Assembly: GCF_910592395.1 (NCBI RefSeq)
Contig: NC_088319.1
Span: forward strand, 7,070,001-7,134,000
From: Lineus longissimus
Taxonomy: Eukaryota; Nemertea; Pilidiophora; Heteronemertea; Lineidae
Direction of reading: 5' to 3'
DNA length: 64,000 bases
The translations under genes were made by a program, and so were the position numbers. Positions 11,421 to 24,200 of the stretch are shown here, in pieces. The notes under the pieces are model-generated. The model did not search any database and had not been told where the DNA came from. It was given only the letters and a program-made list of their open reading frames with translations. How positions within the stretch are numbered: the first letter of the stretch is position 1; each line of letters opens with the position of its first letter.

Positions 11421-13650
11421 AGTCGGTCGGCGATGGCGCTCGTCGTGTCCAATAACACTCACATTGGTTATGCAGAGTCGAGATGACCTATGGTCAAACC
11501 GAGACCACAATTTTGAGATTCTGCGATGATTAGTTGTCATTAGACTAGCAATATTACACTACTGGCGATGAAAGTCGGTCAGCGATGGCGCTCGTCGCGT
11601 CCAATCACGCTCATTTTGGTTATACAGAGTCGAGATGACCGATTGGACAAATTGAGACCACAATTTCAATACTCTGCGATGATAAGTTGTCATTCGATAG
11701 CAATATTACACTACTGGCGATGAAAGTCAGTCGGCGATGCCGCTCATCGCGACCAATCACGCTCACTTTTATTATGCAGAGTCGAGATGAGCTGTGGTCA
11801 AACTGAGACCGCAATTTCAAGATTCTGCGATGATTACTTGTCATTAGACTAGCAATATTACACTACTGGCGACGAAAGTCGGTCGGCGATCGCACTCGTC
11901 GCGTCCAATCACACTCATTTTGGTTATACAGAGTCGAGATGACCTATGGTCAAACTGAGACCGCAATTTCGAGATTCTGCGATGATTACTTGTCATTAGA
12001 CTAGCAATATTACACTACTGGCAACGAAAGTCGGTCGGCGATCGCGCTCGTCGCGTCCAATCACGCTCATTTTGGTTATACATAGTCGAGATGCTCGATT
12101 GGACAAACTGAGACCGCAATTTTGAGATTCTGCTATGATAAGTTGTCATTAGACTAGCAATATTACACTACTGGCGATGAAAGTCGGTCGGCGATGGCGC
12201 TCGTCACGTCCAATCACGCTCACATTGGTTATGCAGAGTCGAGATGACCTATGGTCAAACTGAGACCGCAATTTCGAGATTCTGCGATGATTAGTTGTCA
12301 TTCGATAGCGATATTACACTACTGGCTATGAAAGTCAGTCAGCGATGGCGCTCGTCACGACTGATCACGCTCATTTTGGTTATACAGAGTCGAGATGACC
12401 GATTGGACAAATTGAGACCACAATTTCGATACTCTGCGATGATAAGTTGTCATTCGATAGCAATATTACACTACTGGCGATGAAAGTCAGTCGGCGATGC
12501 CGCTCATCGCGACCAATCACGCTCACTTTTATTATACAGAGTCGAGATGACCTATGGTCAAACTGAGACCGCAATTTCAAGATTCTGCGATGATTACTTG
12601 TCATTAGACTAGCAATATTACACTACTGGCGACGAAAGTCGGTCGGCGATCGCACTCGTCGCGTCCAATCACGCTCATTTTGGTTAAACAGTCGAGATGC
12701 GCGGTTTGACAATCTGAGACCGCAATTTCGAGATTTTGCGATGATTACTTGTCATTAGACTAGCAATATTACACTACTGGCGACGAAAGTCGGTCGGCGA
12801 TCGCGCTCATCGCGACCGATCAGGCTCACTTCTGTTATGCAGAGTAGAAATGACCTATGGTCAAACTGAGACCGCAATTTTGAGATTCTGCGATGATTAG
12901 TTGTCATTAGACTAGCAATATTACACTACTGGCGATGAAAGTCGGTCGGCGATGGCGCTCGTCGCGTCCAATCACGCCCACATTGGTTATGCAGAGTCGA
13001 GATGACCTATGGTCAAACTGAGACCGCAATTTTGAGATTCTGCGATGATTAGTTGTCATTAGAGTAGCAATATTACACTATTGGCGACGAAAGTTGGTCG
13101 GCGATCGCGCTCGTCGCATCCAATCACGCTCATTTTGGTTATACAGAGTCGAGATGACCGATTTGACAATCTGAGACCGCAATTTCGAGATTCTGCGATG
13201 ATTACTTGTCATTAGACTAGCAATATTACACTACAGGCGATGAAAGTCGGTCGGCGATGGCGCTCATCGCGACCGATCATGCTCACTTTTGTTATGCAGA
13301 GATGAAATGACCTATGGTCAAACTGAGACCGCAATTTCGAGATTCTGCGATGATTAGTTGTCATTAGACTAGCGATATTACACTACTGGCGATAGAAGTC
13401 GGTCGGCGATGGCGCTCGTCGCGACCGATCACGCTCACTTTGGTTATGCAGAGTTGAAATGACCTATGGTCAAACTGAAACCGCAATTTTGAGATTCTGC
13501 GATGATTAGTTGTCATTAGACTAGCAATATTACACTACTGGCAATGAAAGTCGGTCGGCGATGGCGCTCATCGCGTCCAATCACGCCCACATTGGTTATG
13601 CAGAGTCGAGATGACCTATGGTCAAACTGAGACCGCAATTTTGAGATTCT
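11421..13650. repeat. Block copied at 15981-18210 (offset 4,560 bp), left copy
   Basis: Markers held at a constant 4,560-bp offset include the half dimer with CTTTTATTATG followed by GATGAGCTGTGGTC (about 11787 and 16347), T5 (12699 and 17259), CATTAGAGTAG with ACTATTGGCGACG (about 13060 and 17620), and the GATGAAATGACC monomer (about 13302 and 17862). Only scattered single-base differences were noticed. The match starts near 11.42 kb and ends where CTGCTATGATAAG on the left faces CTGCGAAGATTAG on the right. Confidence 0.88.
12612..12762 (+). repeat. T5 monomer, 151 bp (GCGCGGTTT class)
   Basis: A two-base loss gives ACAGTCGAGATG instead of ACAGAGTCGAGATG, linked to GCGCGGTTTGAC. I found five copies, with GCGCGG at 12699, 14218, 17259, 21521 and 34487. 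The spacings 1,519, 4,560 (first to third) and 12,966 (last two) equal the offsets of larger duplications seen with other markers, so the five copies descend from one by block copying. The first three read GGTTAAACAG and the last two GGTTATACAG, which splits them into two lineages. Confidence 0.9.
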
Positions 13651-14583
13651 GCTATGATAAGTTGTCATTAGACTAGCAATATTACACTACTGGCGATGAA
13701 AGTCGGTCGGCGATGGCGCTCGTCACGTCCAATCACGCTCACATTGGTTATGCAGAGTCGAGATGACCTATGGTCAAACTGAGACCGCAATTTCGAGATT
13801 CTGCGATGATTAGTTGTCATTCGATAGCGATATTACACTACTGGCTATGAAAGTCAGTCAGCGATGGCGCTCGTCACGACTGATCACGCTCATTTTGGTT
13901 ATACAGAGTCGAGATGACCGATTGGACAAATTGAGACCACAATTTCGATACTCTGCGATGATAAGTTGTCATTCGATAGCAATATTACACTACTGGCGAT
14001 GAAAGTCAGTCGGCGATGCCGCTCATCGCGACCAATCACGCTCACTTTTATTATACAGAGTCGAGATGACCTATGGTCAAACTGAGACCGCAATTTCAAG
14101 ATTCTGCGATGATTACTTGTCATTAGACTAGCAATATTACACTACTGGCGACGAAAGTCGGTCGGCGATCGCACTCGTCGCGTCCAATCACGCTCATTTT
14201 GGTTAAACAGTCGAGATGCGCGGTTTGACAATCTGAGACCGCAATTTCGAGATTTTGCGATGATTACTTGTCATTAGACTAGCAATATTACACTACTGGC
14301 GACGAAAGTCGGTCGGCGATCGCGCTCATCGCGACCGATCAGGCTCACTTCTGTTATGCAGAGTAGAAATGACCTATGGTCAAACTGAGACCGCAATTTT
14401 GAGATTCTGCGATGATTAGTTGTCATTAGACTAGCAATATTACACTACTGGCGATGAAAGTCGGTCGGCGATGGCGCTCGTCGCGTCCAATCACGCCCAC
14501 ATTGGTTATGCAGAGTCGAGATGACCTATGGTCAAACTGAGACCGCAATTTTGAGATTCTGCGATGATTAGTTGTCATTAGAC
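13650..14583. repeat. Ten-monomer offset copy of 12131-13064 (1,519 bp)
   Basis: The private variant CTGCTATGATAAG at 12130 and 13649 opens both copies. GGCTATGAAAG, the CATTCGATAGC dimer, T5 and GATCAGGCTCACTTCTG follow at the same offset. The match ends near 13.06/14.58 kb, where one side has AGAGTAG with ACTATTGGCG and the other GACTAG with GGCAATGAAAG. This duplication must be nested inside the history of the 4,560-bp pair, since the third copy near 16.69 kb has CTGCAATGATAAG. Confidence 0.86.
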
Positions 14584-14585
14584 TA

Positions 14586-15194
14586 GCAATATTACACTAC
14601 TGGCAATGAAAGTCGGTCGGCGATGGCGCTCATCGCGTCCAATCACGCCCACATTGGTTATGCAGAGTCGAGATGACCTATGGTCAAACTGAGACCGCAA
14701 TTTTGAGATTCTGCGAAGATTAGTTGTCATTAGAGTAGCAATATTACACTACTGGCGACGAAAGTTGGTCGGCGATCGCTCTCGTCGCGTCCAATCACGC
14801 TCATTGTGGTTATACAGAGTCGAGATGACCGATTTGACTATCTGAGACCGCAATTTCGAGATTCTGCGATGATTACTTGTCATTAGACTAGCAATATTAC
14901 ACTACAGGCGATGAAAGTCGGTCGGCGATGGCGCTCATCGCGACCGATCATGCTCACTTTGGTTATGCAGAGATGAAATGACCTATGGTCAAACTGAGAC
15001 CGCAATTTCGAGATTCTGCGATGATTAGTTGTCATTAGACTAGCGATATTACACTACTGGCGATAGAAGTCGGTCGGCGATGGCGCTCGTCGCGACCGAT
15101 CACGCTCACTTTGGTTATGCAGAGTTGAAATGACCTATGGTCAAACTGAAACCGCAATTTTGAGATTCTGCGATGATTAGTTGTCATTAGACTA
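14586..15194. repeat. 609-bp four-monomer unit, left copy of a tandem pair
   Basis: The unit starts at GCAATATTAC before GGCAATGAAAG. Rare variants shared with the next unit at exactly 609 bp are CTGCGAAGATTAG (14713 and 15322), CATTGTGGTTATAC (14802 and 15411) and GATTTGACTATCTG. The last two are found nowhere else in the window. One difference is GCAGAGATGAAATG here against GCAGAGTTGAAATG in the second. Confidence 0.92.
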
Positions 15195-15803
15195 GCAATA
15201 TTACACTACTGGCAATGAAAGTCGGTCGGCGATGGCGCTCATCGCGTCCAATCACGCCCACATTGGTTATGCAGAGTCGAGATGACCTATGGTCAAACTG
15301 AGACCGCAATTTTGAGATTCTGCGAAGATTAGTTGTCATTAGAGTAGCAATATTACACTACTGGCGACGAAAGTTGGTCGGCGATCGCTCTCGTCGCGTC
15401 CAATCACGCTCATTGTGGTTATACAGAGTCGAGATGACCGATTTGACTATCTGAGACCGCAATTTCGAGATTCTGCGATGATTACTTGTCATTAGACTAG
15501 CAATATTACACTACAGGCGATGAAAGTCGGTCGGCGATGGCGCTCATCGCGACCGATCATGCTCACTTTGGTTATGCAGAGTTGAAATGACCTATGGTCA
15601 AACTGAGACCGCAATTTCGAGATTCTGCGATGATTAGTTGTCATTAGACTAGCGATATTACACTACTGGCGATAGAAGTCGGTCGGCGATGGCGCTCGTC
15701 GCGACCGATCACGCTCACTTTGGTTATGCAGAGTTGAAATGACCTATGGTCAAACTGAGACCGCAATTTTGAGATTCTGCGATGATTAGTTGTCATTAGA
15801 CTA
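15195..15803. repeat. 609-bp four-monomer unit, right copy of a tandem pair
   Basis: Second member of the pair with CATTGTGGTT and GACTATCTG. It ends where the following monomer changes from GCTCATCGCGTCC to GCGGTCGTCGCATCC. The private variants make this one of the most recent simple duplications in the C-type domain. Confidence 0.92.
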
Positions 15804-15980
15804 GCAATATTACACTACTGGCAATGAAAGTCGGTCGGCGATGGCGGTCGTCGCATCCAATCACGCTCACATTGGTTATGCAGAGTCATGATGACCTATG
15901 ATCAAACTGAGACCACAATTTCGAGATTCTGCGATGATTACTTGTCATTAGACTAGCAATATTGCACTACTGGCGATGAA

Positions 15981-18210
15981 AGTCAGTCGGCGATGGCGCT
16001 CGTCGCGTCCAATCACACTCACATTGGTTATGCAGAGTCGAGATGACCTATGGTCAAACCGAGACCACAATTTTGAGATTCTGCGATGATTAGTTGTCAT
16101 TAGACTAGCAATATTACACTACTGGCGATGAAAGTCGGTCAGCGATGGCGCTCGTCGCGTCCAATCACGCTCATTTTGGTTATACAGAGTCGAGATGACC
16201 GATTGGACAAATTGAGACCACAATTTCAATACTCTGCGATGATAAGTTGTCATTCGATAGCAATATTACACTACTGGCGATGAAAGTCAGTCGGCGATGC
16301 CGCTCATCGCGACCAATCACGCTCACTTTTATTATGCAGAGTCGAGATGAGCTGTGGTCAAACTGAGACCGCAATTTCAAGATTCTGCGATGATTACTTG
16401 TCATTAGACTAGCAATATTACACTACTGGCGACGAAAGTCGGTCGGCGATCGCGCTCGTCGCGTCCAATCACACTCATTTTGGTTATACAGAGTCGAGAT
16501 GACCTATGGTCAAACTGAGACCGCAATTTCGAGATTCTGCGATGATTACTTGTCATTAGACTAGCAATATTACACTACTGGCGAAGAAAGTCGGTCGGCG
16601 ATCGCGCTCGTCGCGTCCAATCACGCTCATTTTGGTTATACATAGTCGAGATGCTCGATTGGACAAACTGAGACCGCAATTTTGAGATTCTGCAATGATA
16701 AGTTGTCATTAGACTAGCAATATTACACTACTGGCGATGAAAGTCGGTCGGCGATGGCGCTCGTCACGTCCAATCACGCTCACATTGGTTATGCAGAGTC
16801 GAGATGACCTATGGTCAAACTGAGACCGCAATTTCGAGATTCTGCGATGATTAGTTGTCATTCGATAGCGATATTACACTACTGGCGATGAAAGTCAGTC
16901 AGCGATGGCGCTCGTCACGACTGATCACGCTCATTTTGGTTATACAGAGTCGAGATGACCGATTGGACAAATTGAGACCACAATTTCGATACTCTGCGAT
17001 GATAAGTTGTCATTCGATAGCAATATTACACTACTGGCGATGAAAGTCAGTCGGCGATGCCGCTCATCGCGACCAATCACGCTCACTTTTATTATGCAGA
17101 GTCGAGATGACCTATGGTCAAACTGAGACCGCAATTTCAAGATTCTGCGATGATTACTTGTCATTAGACTAGCAATATTACACTACTGGCGACGAAAGTC
17201 GGTCGGCGATCGCACTCGTCGCGTCCAATCACGCTCATTTTGGTTAAACAGTCGAGATGCGCGGTTTGACAATCTGAGACCGCAATTTCGAGATTTTGCG
17301 ATGATTACTTGTCATTAGACTAGCAATATTACACTACTGGCGACGAAAGTCGGTCGGCGATCGCGCTCATCGCGACCGATCACGCTCACTTCTGTTATGC
17401 AGAGTAGAAATGACCTATGGTCAAACTGAGACCGCAATTTTGAGATTCTGCGATGATTAGTTGTCATTAGACTAGCAATATTACACTACTGGCGATGAAA
17501 GTCGGTCGGCGATGGCGCTCGTCGCGTCCAATCACGCCCACATTGGTTATGCAGAGTCGAGATGACCTATGGTCAAACTGAGACCGCAATTTTGAGATTC
17601 TGCGATGATTAGTTGTCATTAGAGTAGCAATATTACACTATTGGCGACGAAAGTTGGTCGGCGATCGCGCTCGTCGCATCCAATCACGCTCATTTTGGTT
17701 ATACAGAGTCGAGATGACCGATTTGACAATCTGAGACCGCAATTTCGAGATTCTGCGATGATTACTTGTCATTAGACTAGCAATATTACACTACAGGCGA
17801 TGAAAGTCGGTCGGCGATGGCGCTCATCGCGACCGATCATGCTCACTTTGGTTATGCAGAGATGAAATGACCTATGGTCAAACTGAGACCGCAATTTCGA
17901 GATTCTGCGATGATTAGTTGTCATTAGACTAGCGATATTACACTACTGGCGATAGAAGTCGGTCTGCGATGGCGCTCGTCGCGACCGATCACGCTCACTT
18001 TGGTTATGCAGAGTTGAAATGACCTATGGTCAAACTGAAACCGCAATTTTGAGATTCTGCGATGATTAGTTGTCATTAGACTAGCAATATTACACTACTG
18101 GCAATGAAAGTCGGTCGGCGATGGCGCTCATCGCGTCCAATCACGCCCACATTGGTTATGCAGAGTCGAGATGACCTATGGTCAAACTGAGACCGCAATT
18201 TTGAGATTCT
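15981..18210. repeat. Block copied from or to 11421-13650, right copy
   Basis: This is the partner of the 11.42 kb block at 4,560 bp. Differences seen include GATCACGCTCAC against GATCAGGCTCAC near 17.38 and 12.82 kb, CTGCAATGATAAG against CTGCTATGATAAG, and GGCGATGAAAG against GGCTATGAAAG. The right half of this block (from 17.69 kb) belongs to the 7.6-kb duplication at offset 12,966, so the two copying events overlap. Confidence 0.87.
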
Positions 18211-18567
18211 GCGAAGATTAGTTGTCATTAGAGTAGCAATATTACACTACTGGCGACGAAAGTTGGTCGGCGATCGCTCTCGTCGCGTCCAATCACGCTC
18301 ATTTTGGTTATACAGAGTCGAGATGACCGATTTGACAATCTGAGACCGCAATTTCGAGATTCTGCGATGATTACTTGTCATTAGACTAGCAATATTACAC
18401 TACAGGCGATGAAAGTCGGTCGGCGATGGCGCTCATCGCGACCGATCATGCTCACTTTGGTTATGCAGAGTTGAAATGACCTATGGTCAAACTGAGACCG
18501 CAATTTCGAGATTCTGCGATGATTAGTTGTCATTAGACTAGCGATATTACACTACTGGCGATAGAAG

Positions 18568-18597
18568 TCGGTCGGCGATGGCGCTCGTCGCGACCGA
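18568..18597. other. Example of 7-bp inverted repeat in GCGACCGATC monomers
   Basis: TCGGTCG (18568-18574) and CGACCGA (18591-18597) are exact reverse complements separated by 16 bases. Monomers with GTCGCGTCCAAT lack the right arm; those with GCGACCGAT have it. The pair recurs with the GATAGAAG monomers and the GCTCATCGCGACC monomers of the C-type domains. A hairpin is possible but not shown. Confidence 0.75.
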
Positions 18598-21500
18598 TCA
18601 CGCTCACTTTGGTTATGCAGAGTTGAAATGACCTATGGTCAAACTGAGACCGCAATTTTGAGATTCTGCGATGATTAGTTGTCATTAGACTAGCAATATT
18701 ACACTACTGGCAATGAAAGTCGGTCGGCGATGGCGCTCGTCGCATCCAATCACGCTCACATTGGTTATGCAGAGTCATGATGACCTATGATCAAACTGAG
18801 ACCACAATTTCGAGATTCTGCGATGATTACTTGTCATTAGACTAGCAATATTACACTACTGGCGATGAAAGTCAGTCGGCGATGGCGCTCGTCGCGTCCA
18901 ATCACGCTTATTTTGGTTATACAGAGTCGAAATGACCGATTTGACAATCTGAGACCTCAATTTCGAGATTCTGCGATGATTTCTTGTCATTCTACTAGCA
19001 ATATTACACTACAGGCGATGAAAGTCGGTCGGCGATTGCGCTCATCGCGACTGATCACGCTCATTTTGGTTATACAGAGTCGAGATGACCGATTTGACAA
19101 ATTGAGACCGCAATTTTGAGATTCTGCGATGATTAGTTGTCATTAGACTAGCAATATTACACTACTGGCGATGAAAGTCGGTCGGCGATGGCGCTCGTCA
19201 CGTCCAATCACGCTCACATTGGTTATGCAGAGTCGAGATGACCTATGGTCAAACTGAGACCGCAATTTCGAGATTCTGCGATGATTACTTGTCATTAGAC
19301 TAGCAATATTACACTACAGGCGATGAAAGTCGGTCGGCGATGGCGCTCATCGCGACCGATCATGCTCACTTTGGTTATGCAGAGTTGAAATGACCTATGG
19401 TCAAACTGAGACCGCAATTTTGAGATTCTGCGATGATTAGTTGTCATAAGACTAGCAATATTATACTACTGGCAATGAAAGTCGGTCGGCGATGGCGCTC
19501 GTCGCGTCCAATCACGCCCACATTGGTTATGCAGAGTCGAGATGACCTATGGTCAAACTGAGACCGCAATTTTGAGATTCTGCGATGATTAGTTGTCATT
19601 AGAGTAGCAATATTACACTACTGGCGACGAAAATTGGTCGGCGATCGCGCTTGTCGCATCCAATCACGCTCATTTAGGTTATACAGAGTCGAGATGACCG
19701 ATTTGACAATCTGAGACCGCAATTTCGAGATTCTGCGATGATTACTTGTCATTAGACTAGCAATATTACACTACAGGCGATGAAAGTCGGTCGGCGATGG
19801 CGCTCATCGCGACCGATCATGCTCACTTTGGTTATGCAGAGTTGAAATGACCTATGGTCAAACTGAGACCGCAATTTTGAGATTCTGCGATGATTAGTTG
19901 TCATTAGACTAGCAATATTACACTACTGGCAATGAAAGTCGGTCGGCGATGGCGCTCGTCGCGTCCAATCACGCTCACATTGGTTATGCAGAGTCGAGAT
20001 GACCTATGGTCAAACTGAGACCGCAATTTTGAGATTCTGCGATGATTAGTTGTCATTAGAGTAGCAATATTACACTACTGGCGACGAAAGTTGGTCGGCG
20101 ATCGCGCTCTTCGCGTCCAATCACGCTCATTTTGGTTATACAGAGTCGAGATGACCGATTTGACAATCTGAGACCGCAATTTCGAGATTCTGCGATGATT
20201 ACTTGTCATTAGACTAGCAATATTACACTACAGGCGATGAAAGTCGGTCGGCGATGGCGCTCATCGCGACCGATCATGCTCACTTTGGTTATGCAGAGTT
20301 GAAATGACCTATGGTCAAACTGAGACCGCAATTTCGAGATTCTGCGATGATAAGTTGTCATTAGACTAGCGATATTACACTACTGGCGATAGAAGTCGGT
20401 CGGCGATGGCGCTCGTCGCGACCGATCACGCTCACTTTGGTTATGCAGAGTTGAAATGACCTATGGTCAAACTGAGACCGCAATTTTGAGATTCTGCGAT
20501 GATTAGTTGTCATTAGACTAGCAATATTACACTACTGGCAATGAAAGTCGGTCGGCGATGGCGCTCGTCGCATCCAATCACGCTCACATTGGTTATGCAG
20601 AGTCGTGATGACCTATGATCAAACTGAGACCACAATTTCGAGATTCTGCGATGATTACTTGTCATTAGACTAGCAATATTACACTACTGGCGATGAAAGT
20701 CAGTCGGCGATGGCGCTCGTCGCGTCCAATCACGCTTATTTTGGTTATACAGAGTCGAAATGACCGATTTGACAATCTGAGACCTCAATTTCGAGATTCT
20801 GCGATGATTTCTTGTCATTCTACTAGCAATATTACACTACAGGCGATGAAAGTCGGTCGGCGATTGCGCTCATCGCGACTGATCACGCTCATTTTGGTTA
20901 TACAGAGTCGAGATGACCGATTTGACAAATTAAGACCGCAATTTTGAGATTCTGCGATGATTAGTATTCATTAGACTAGCAATATTACACTACTGGCGAT
21001 GAAAGTCGGTCGGCGATGGCGCTCGTCACGTCCAATCACGCTCACATTGGTTATGCAGAGTCGAGATGACCTATGGTCAAACTGAGACCGCAATTTCGAG
21101 ATTCTGCGATGATTAGTTGTCATTCGATAGCGATATTACACTACTGGCAATGAAAGTCAGTCAGCGATGGCGCTCATCACATCTGATCACGCTCATTTTG
21201 GTTATACAGAGTCGAGATGACCGATTGGACAAATTGAGACCACAATTTCGATACTCTGCGATGATAAGTTGTCATTCGATAGCAATATTACACTACTGGC
21301 GATGAAAGTCAGTCGGCGATGCCGCTCATCGCGACCAATCACGCTCACTTTTATTATGCAGAGTCGAGATGACCTATGGTCAAACTGAGACCGCAATTTC
21401 AAGATTCTGCGATGATTACTTGTCATTAGACTAGCAATATTACACTACTGGCGACGAAAGTCAGTCGGCGATCGCACTCGTCGCGTCCAATCACGCTCAT

Positions 21501-22041
21501 TTTGGTTATACAGTCGAGATGCGCGGTTTGACAATCTGAGACCGCAATTTCGAGATTTTGCGATGATTACTTGTCATTAGACTAGCAATATTACACTACT
21601 GGCGACGAAAGTCGGTCGGCGATCGAGCTCATCGCGACCGATCACGCTCACTTTGGTTATGCAGAGTAGAAATGACCTATGGTCAAACTGAGACCGCAAT
21701 TTTGAGATTCTGCGATGATTAGTTGTCATTAGACTAGCAATATTACACTACTGGCGATGAAAGTCGATCGGCGATGGCACTCGTCGCGTCCAATCACGCT
21801 CACATTGGTTATGCAGAGTCGAGATGACCTATGGTCAAACTGAGACCGCAATTTCGAGATTCTGCGTTGATTAGTTGTCATTAGACTAGCAATATTACAC
21901 TACTGGTGACGAAAGTCGGTCGGCGATCGCGCTCGTCGCGTCCAATCACGCTCATTTTGGTTATACAGAGTCGAGATGACCTATGGTCAAACTGAGATCG
22001 TAATTTCGAGATTCTGCGATGATTACTTGTCATTAAGACTA

Positions 22042-22194
22042 GCAATATTACACTACTGGCGACGAAAGTCGGTCGGCGATCGCGCTCGTCGCGTCCAATC
22101 ACGCTCATTTTGGTTATAGATAGTCGAGATGCTCGATTGGACAAACTGAGACCGCAATTTTGAGATTCTGCGATGATTAGTTGTCATTAGACTA
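22042..22194 (+). repeat. Representative T3 monomer, 153 bp (ATAGATAG / CTCGATTGGAC class)
   Basis: Linked variants are GGCGACGAAAG, GCGATCGCGCTCGTCGCG, GGTTATAGATAGTCGAGATG and CTCGATTGGACAAACTGAG. In B-type domains T3 is usually preceded by a monomer ending in CATTAAGAC and followed by a T2 monomer that begins with the palindrome CACTAGTG. This fixed order (plus-A monomer, T3, CACTAGTG T2) recurs many times from 9.2 kb onward and is a core module of the B-type higher-order repeat. A related form with ATACATAG occurs in the left part of the window. Confidence 0.92.
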
Positions 22195-23112
22195 GCAATA
22201 TTACACTAGTGGCGACGAAAGTTGGTCGGCGATCGCGCTCGTTGCGTCCAATCACACTCATTTTGGTTATACAGAGTCGAGATGACCGATTTGACAAACT
22301 GTGACCGCAATTTCGAGATTCTGCGATGATTACTTGTCATTAGACTAGCAATATTACACTACTGGCGATGAATATCGGTCGGCGATGGCGCTCGTCGTGT
22401 CCAATCACACTCACATTGGTTATGCAGAGTCGAGATGACCTATGGTCAAACCGAGACCACAATTTTGAGATTCTGCGATGATTAGTTGTCATTAGACTAG
22501 CAATATTACATACACTACTGGCGATGAAAGTCGGTCGGCGATGGCGCTCGTCGAGTCCAATCACGCTCATTTTGGTTATACAGAGTCGAGATGACCTATG
22601 GTCAAACTGAGACCGCAATTTCGAGATTCTGCGATGATAACTTGTCATTAGACTAGCAATATTACACTACTGGCGACGAAAGTCGGTCGGCGATCGCGCT
22701 CGTTGCGTCCAATCACACTCATTTTGGTTATACAGAGTCGAGATGACCGATTTGACAAACTGAGACCGCAATTTCGAGATTCTGCGATGATTACTTGTCA
22801 TTAGACTAGGAATATTACACTACTGGCGATGAAAGTCGGTCGGCGATGGCGCTCGTCACGTCCAATCACGCTCACATTGGTTATGCAGAGTCGAGATGAC
22901 CTATGGTCAAACTGAGACCACAATTTCGAGATTCTGCGATGATTAGTTGTCATTAGACTAGCAATATTACACTTCTGGCGATGAAAGTCGGTCGGCGATG
23001 GTGCTCGTCGTGTCCAATCACACTCACATTGGTTATGCACAGTCGAGATGACCTATGGTCAAACCGAGACCACAATTTTGAGATTCTGCGATGATTAATT
23101 GTCATTAGAATA

Positions 23113-23265
23113 GCAATATTACACTACTGGCGATGAAAGTCGGTCGGCGATGGCGCTCGCCGCGTCCAATCACGCTCATTTTGGTTATACAGAGTCGAGA
23201 TGACCTATGGTCAAACTGAGACCGCAATTTCGAGATTCTGCGATGATTACTTGTCATTAAGACTA
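23113..23265 (+). repeat. Plus-A monomer, 153 bp (ends CATTAAGAC)
   Basis: The end reads GTCATTAAGACTAG rather than GTCATTAGACTAG, so a T1-like monomer becomes 153 bp. It opens after CATTAGAATAG and carries CATTTTGGTTATACAGAG with CCTATGGTC. The extra A puts this monomer and the next in the same frame, which is why 87-codon reverse-strand frames recur exactly where this class occurs. It is found throughout B-type domains and not in 1-8 kb. Confidence 0.88.
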
Positions 23266-23418
23266 GCAATATTACACTACTGGCGACGAAAGTCGGTCGG
23301 CGATCGCGCTCGTTGCGTCCAATCACACTCATTTTGGTTATACAGAGTCGAGATGACCGATTTGACAAACTGAGACCGCAATTTCGAGATTCTGCGATGA
23401 TTACTTGTCATTAGACTA
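23266..23418 (+). repeat. Representative T2 monomer, 153 bp (GCGATCGC class)
   Basis: This class differs from T1 by linked variants: GGCGACGAAAG, the 8-bp palindrome GCGATCGC, GCTCGTTGCGTCC, CACTCATTTTGG, ATACAGAG, and GACCGATTTGACAAACTG in place of the CTATGGTC form. The last change adds one base, giving 153 bp. Some copies read GACGGATTTGACAAACTGGG, a sub-class found in B-type domains. A monomer of exactly 51 codons keeps the reading frame across its borders. Confidence 0.92.
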
Positions 23419-24200
23419 GCAATATTACACTACTGGCGATGAAAGTCGGTCGGCGATGGCGCTCGTCGCGTCCAATCACGCTCACATTGGTTATGCAGAG
23501 TCGAGATGACCTATGGTCAAACTGAGACCACAATTTCGAGATTCTGCGATGATTAGTTGTCATTAGACTAGCAATATTACACTACTGGCGATGAAAGTCG
23601 GTCGGCGATGGCGCTCGTCGTGTCCAATCACACTCACATTGGTTATGCAGAGTCGAGATGACCTATGGTCAAACTGAGACCACAATTTTGAGATTCTGCG
23701 ATGATTAGTTGTCATTAGACTAGCAATATTACACTACTGGCGATGAAAGTCGGTCAGCGATGGCGCTCGTCGCGTCCAATCACGCTCATTTTGGTTATAC
23801 AGAGTCGAGATGACCTATGGTCAAACTGAGACCGCAATTTCGAGATTCTGCGATGATTACTTGTCATTAAGACTAGCAATATTACACTACTGGCGACGAA
23901 AGTCGGTCGGCGATCGCGCTCGTCGCGTCCAATCACGCTCATTTTGGTTATAGATAGTCGAGATGCTCGATTGGACAAACTGAGACCGCAATTTTGAGAT
24001 TCTGCGATGATTAGTTGTCATTAGACTAGCAATATTACACTAGTGGCGACGAAAGTCGGTCGGCGATCGCGCTCGTTGCGTCCAATCACACTCATTTTGG
24101 TTATACAGAGTCGAGATGACGGATTTGACAAACTGGGACCGCAATTTCGAGATTCTGCGATGATTACTTGTCATTAGACTAGCAATATTACACTACGGGC

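Larger units (their letters stand above)
11421..21880. repeat. First C-type domain, 609-bp four-monomer HOR
   Basis: The basic module is four monomers in fixed order: GCAATGAAAG; GACGAAAGTTGG with CATTAGAGTAG before it; GATGAAAG with GCTCATCGCGACC; and GATAGAAGTCGG preceded by GACTAGCGATATTAC. The GATAGAAG marker occurs at 13391, 15062, 15671, 17951, 18560 and 20388 here, and two of the gaps are exactly 609 bp (152+152+152+153). The CTTTTATTAT dimer and T5 monomers separate groups of these modules. T4 is absent. Several sub-blocks repeat at offsets of 1,519 and 4,560 bp. Confidence 0.87.

Noticed and set aside
12681-12710. Sequencing error as the cause of the short GTTAAACAGTCGAGATGCGCGG form
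   Set aside because: The same linked changes occur at five places with spacings that match other duplications, so it is a real inherited monomer class.
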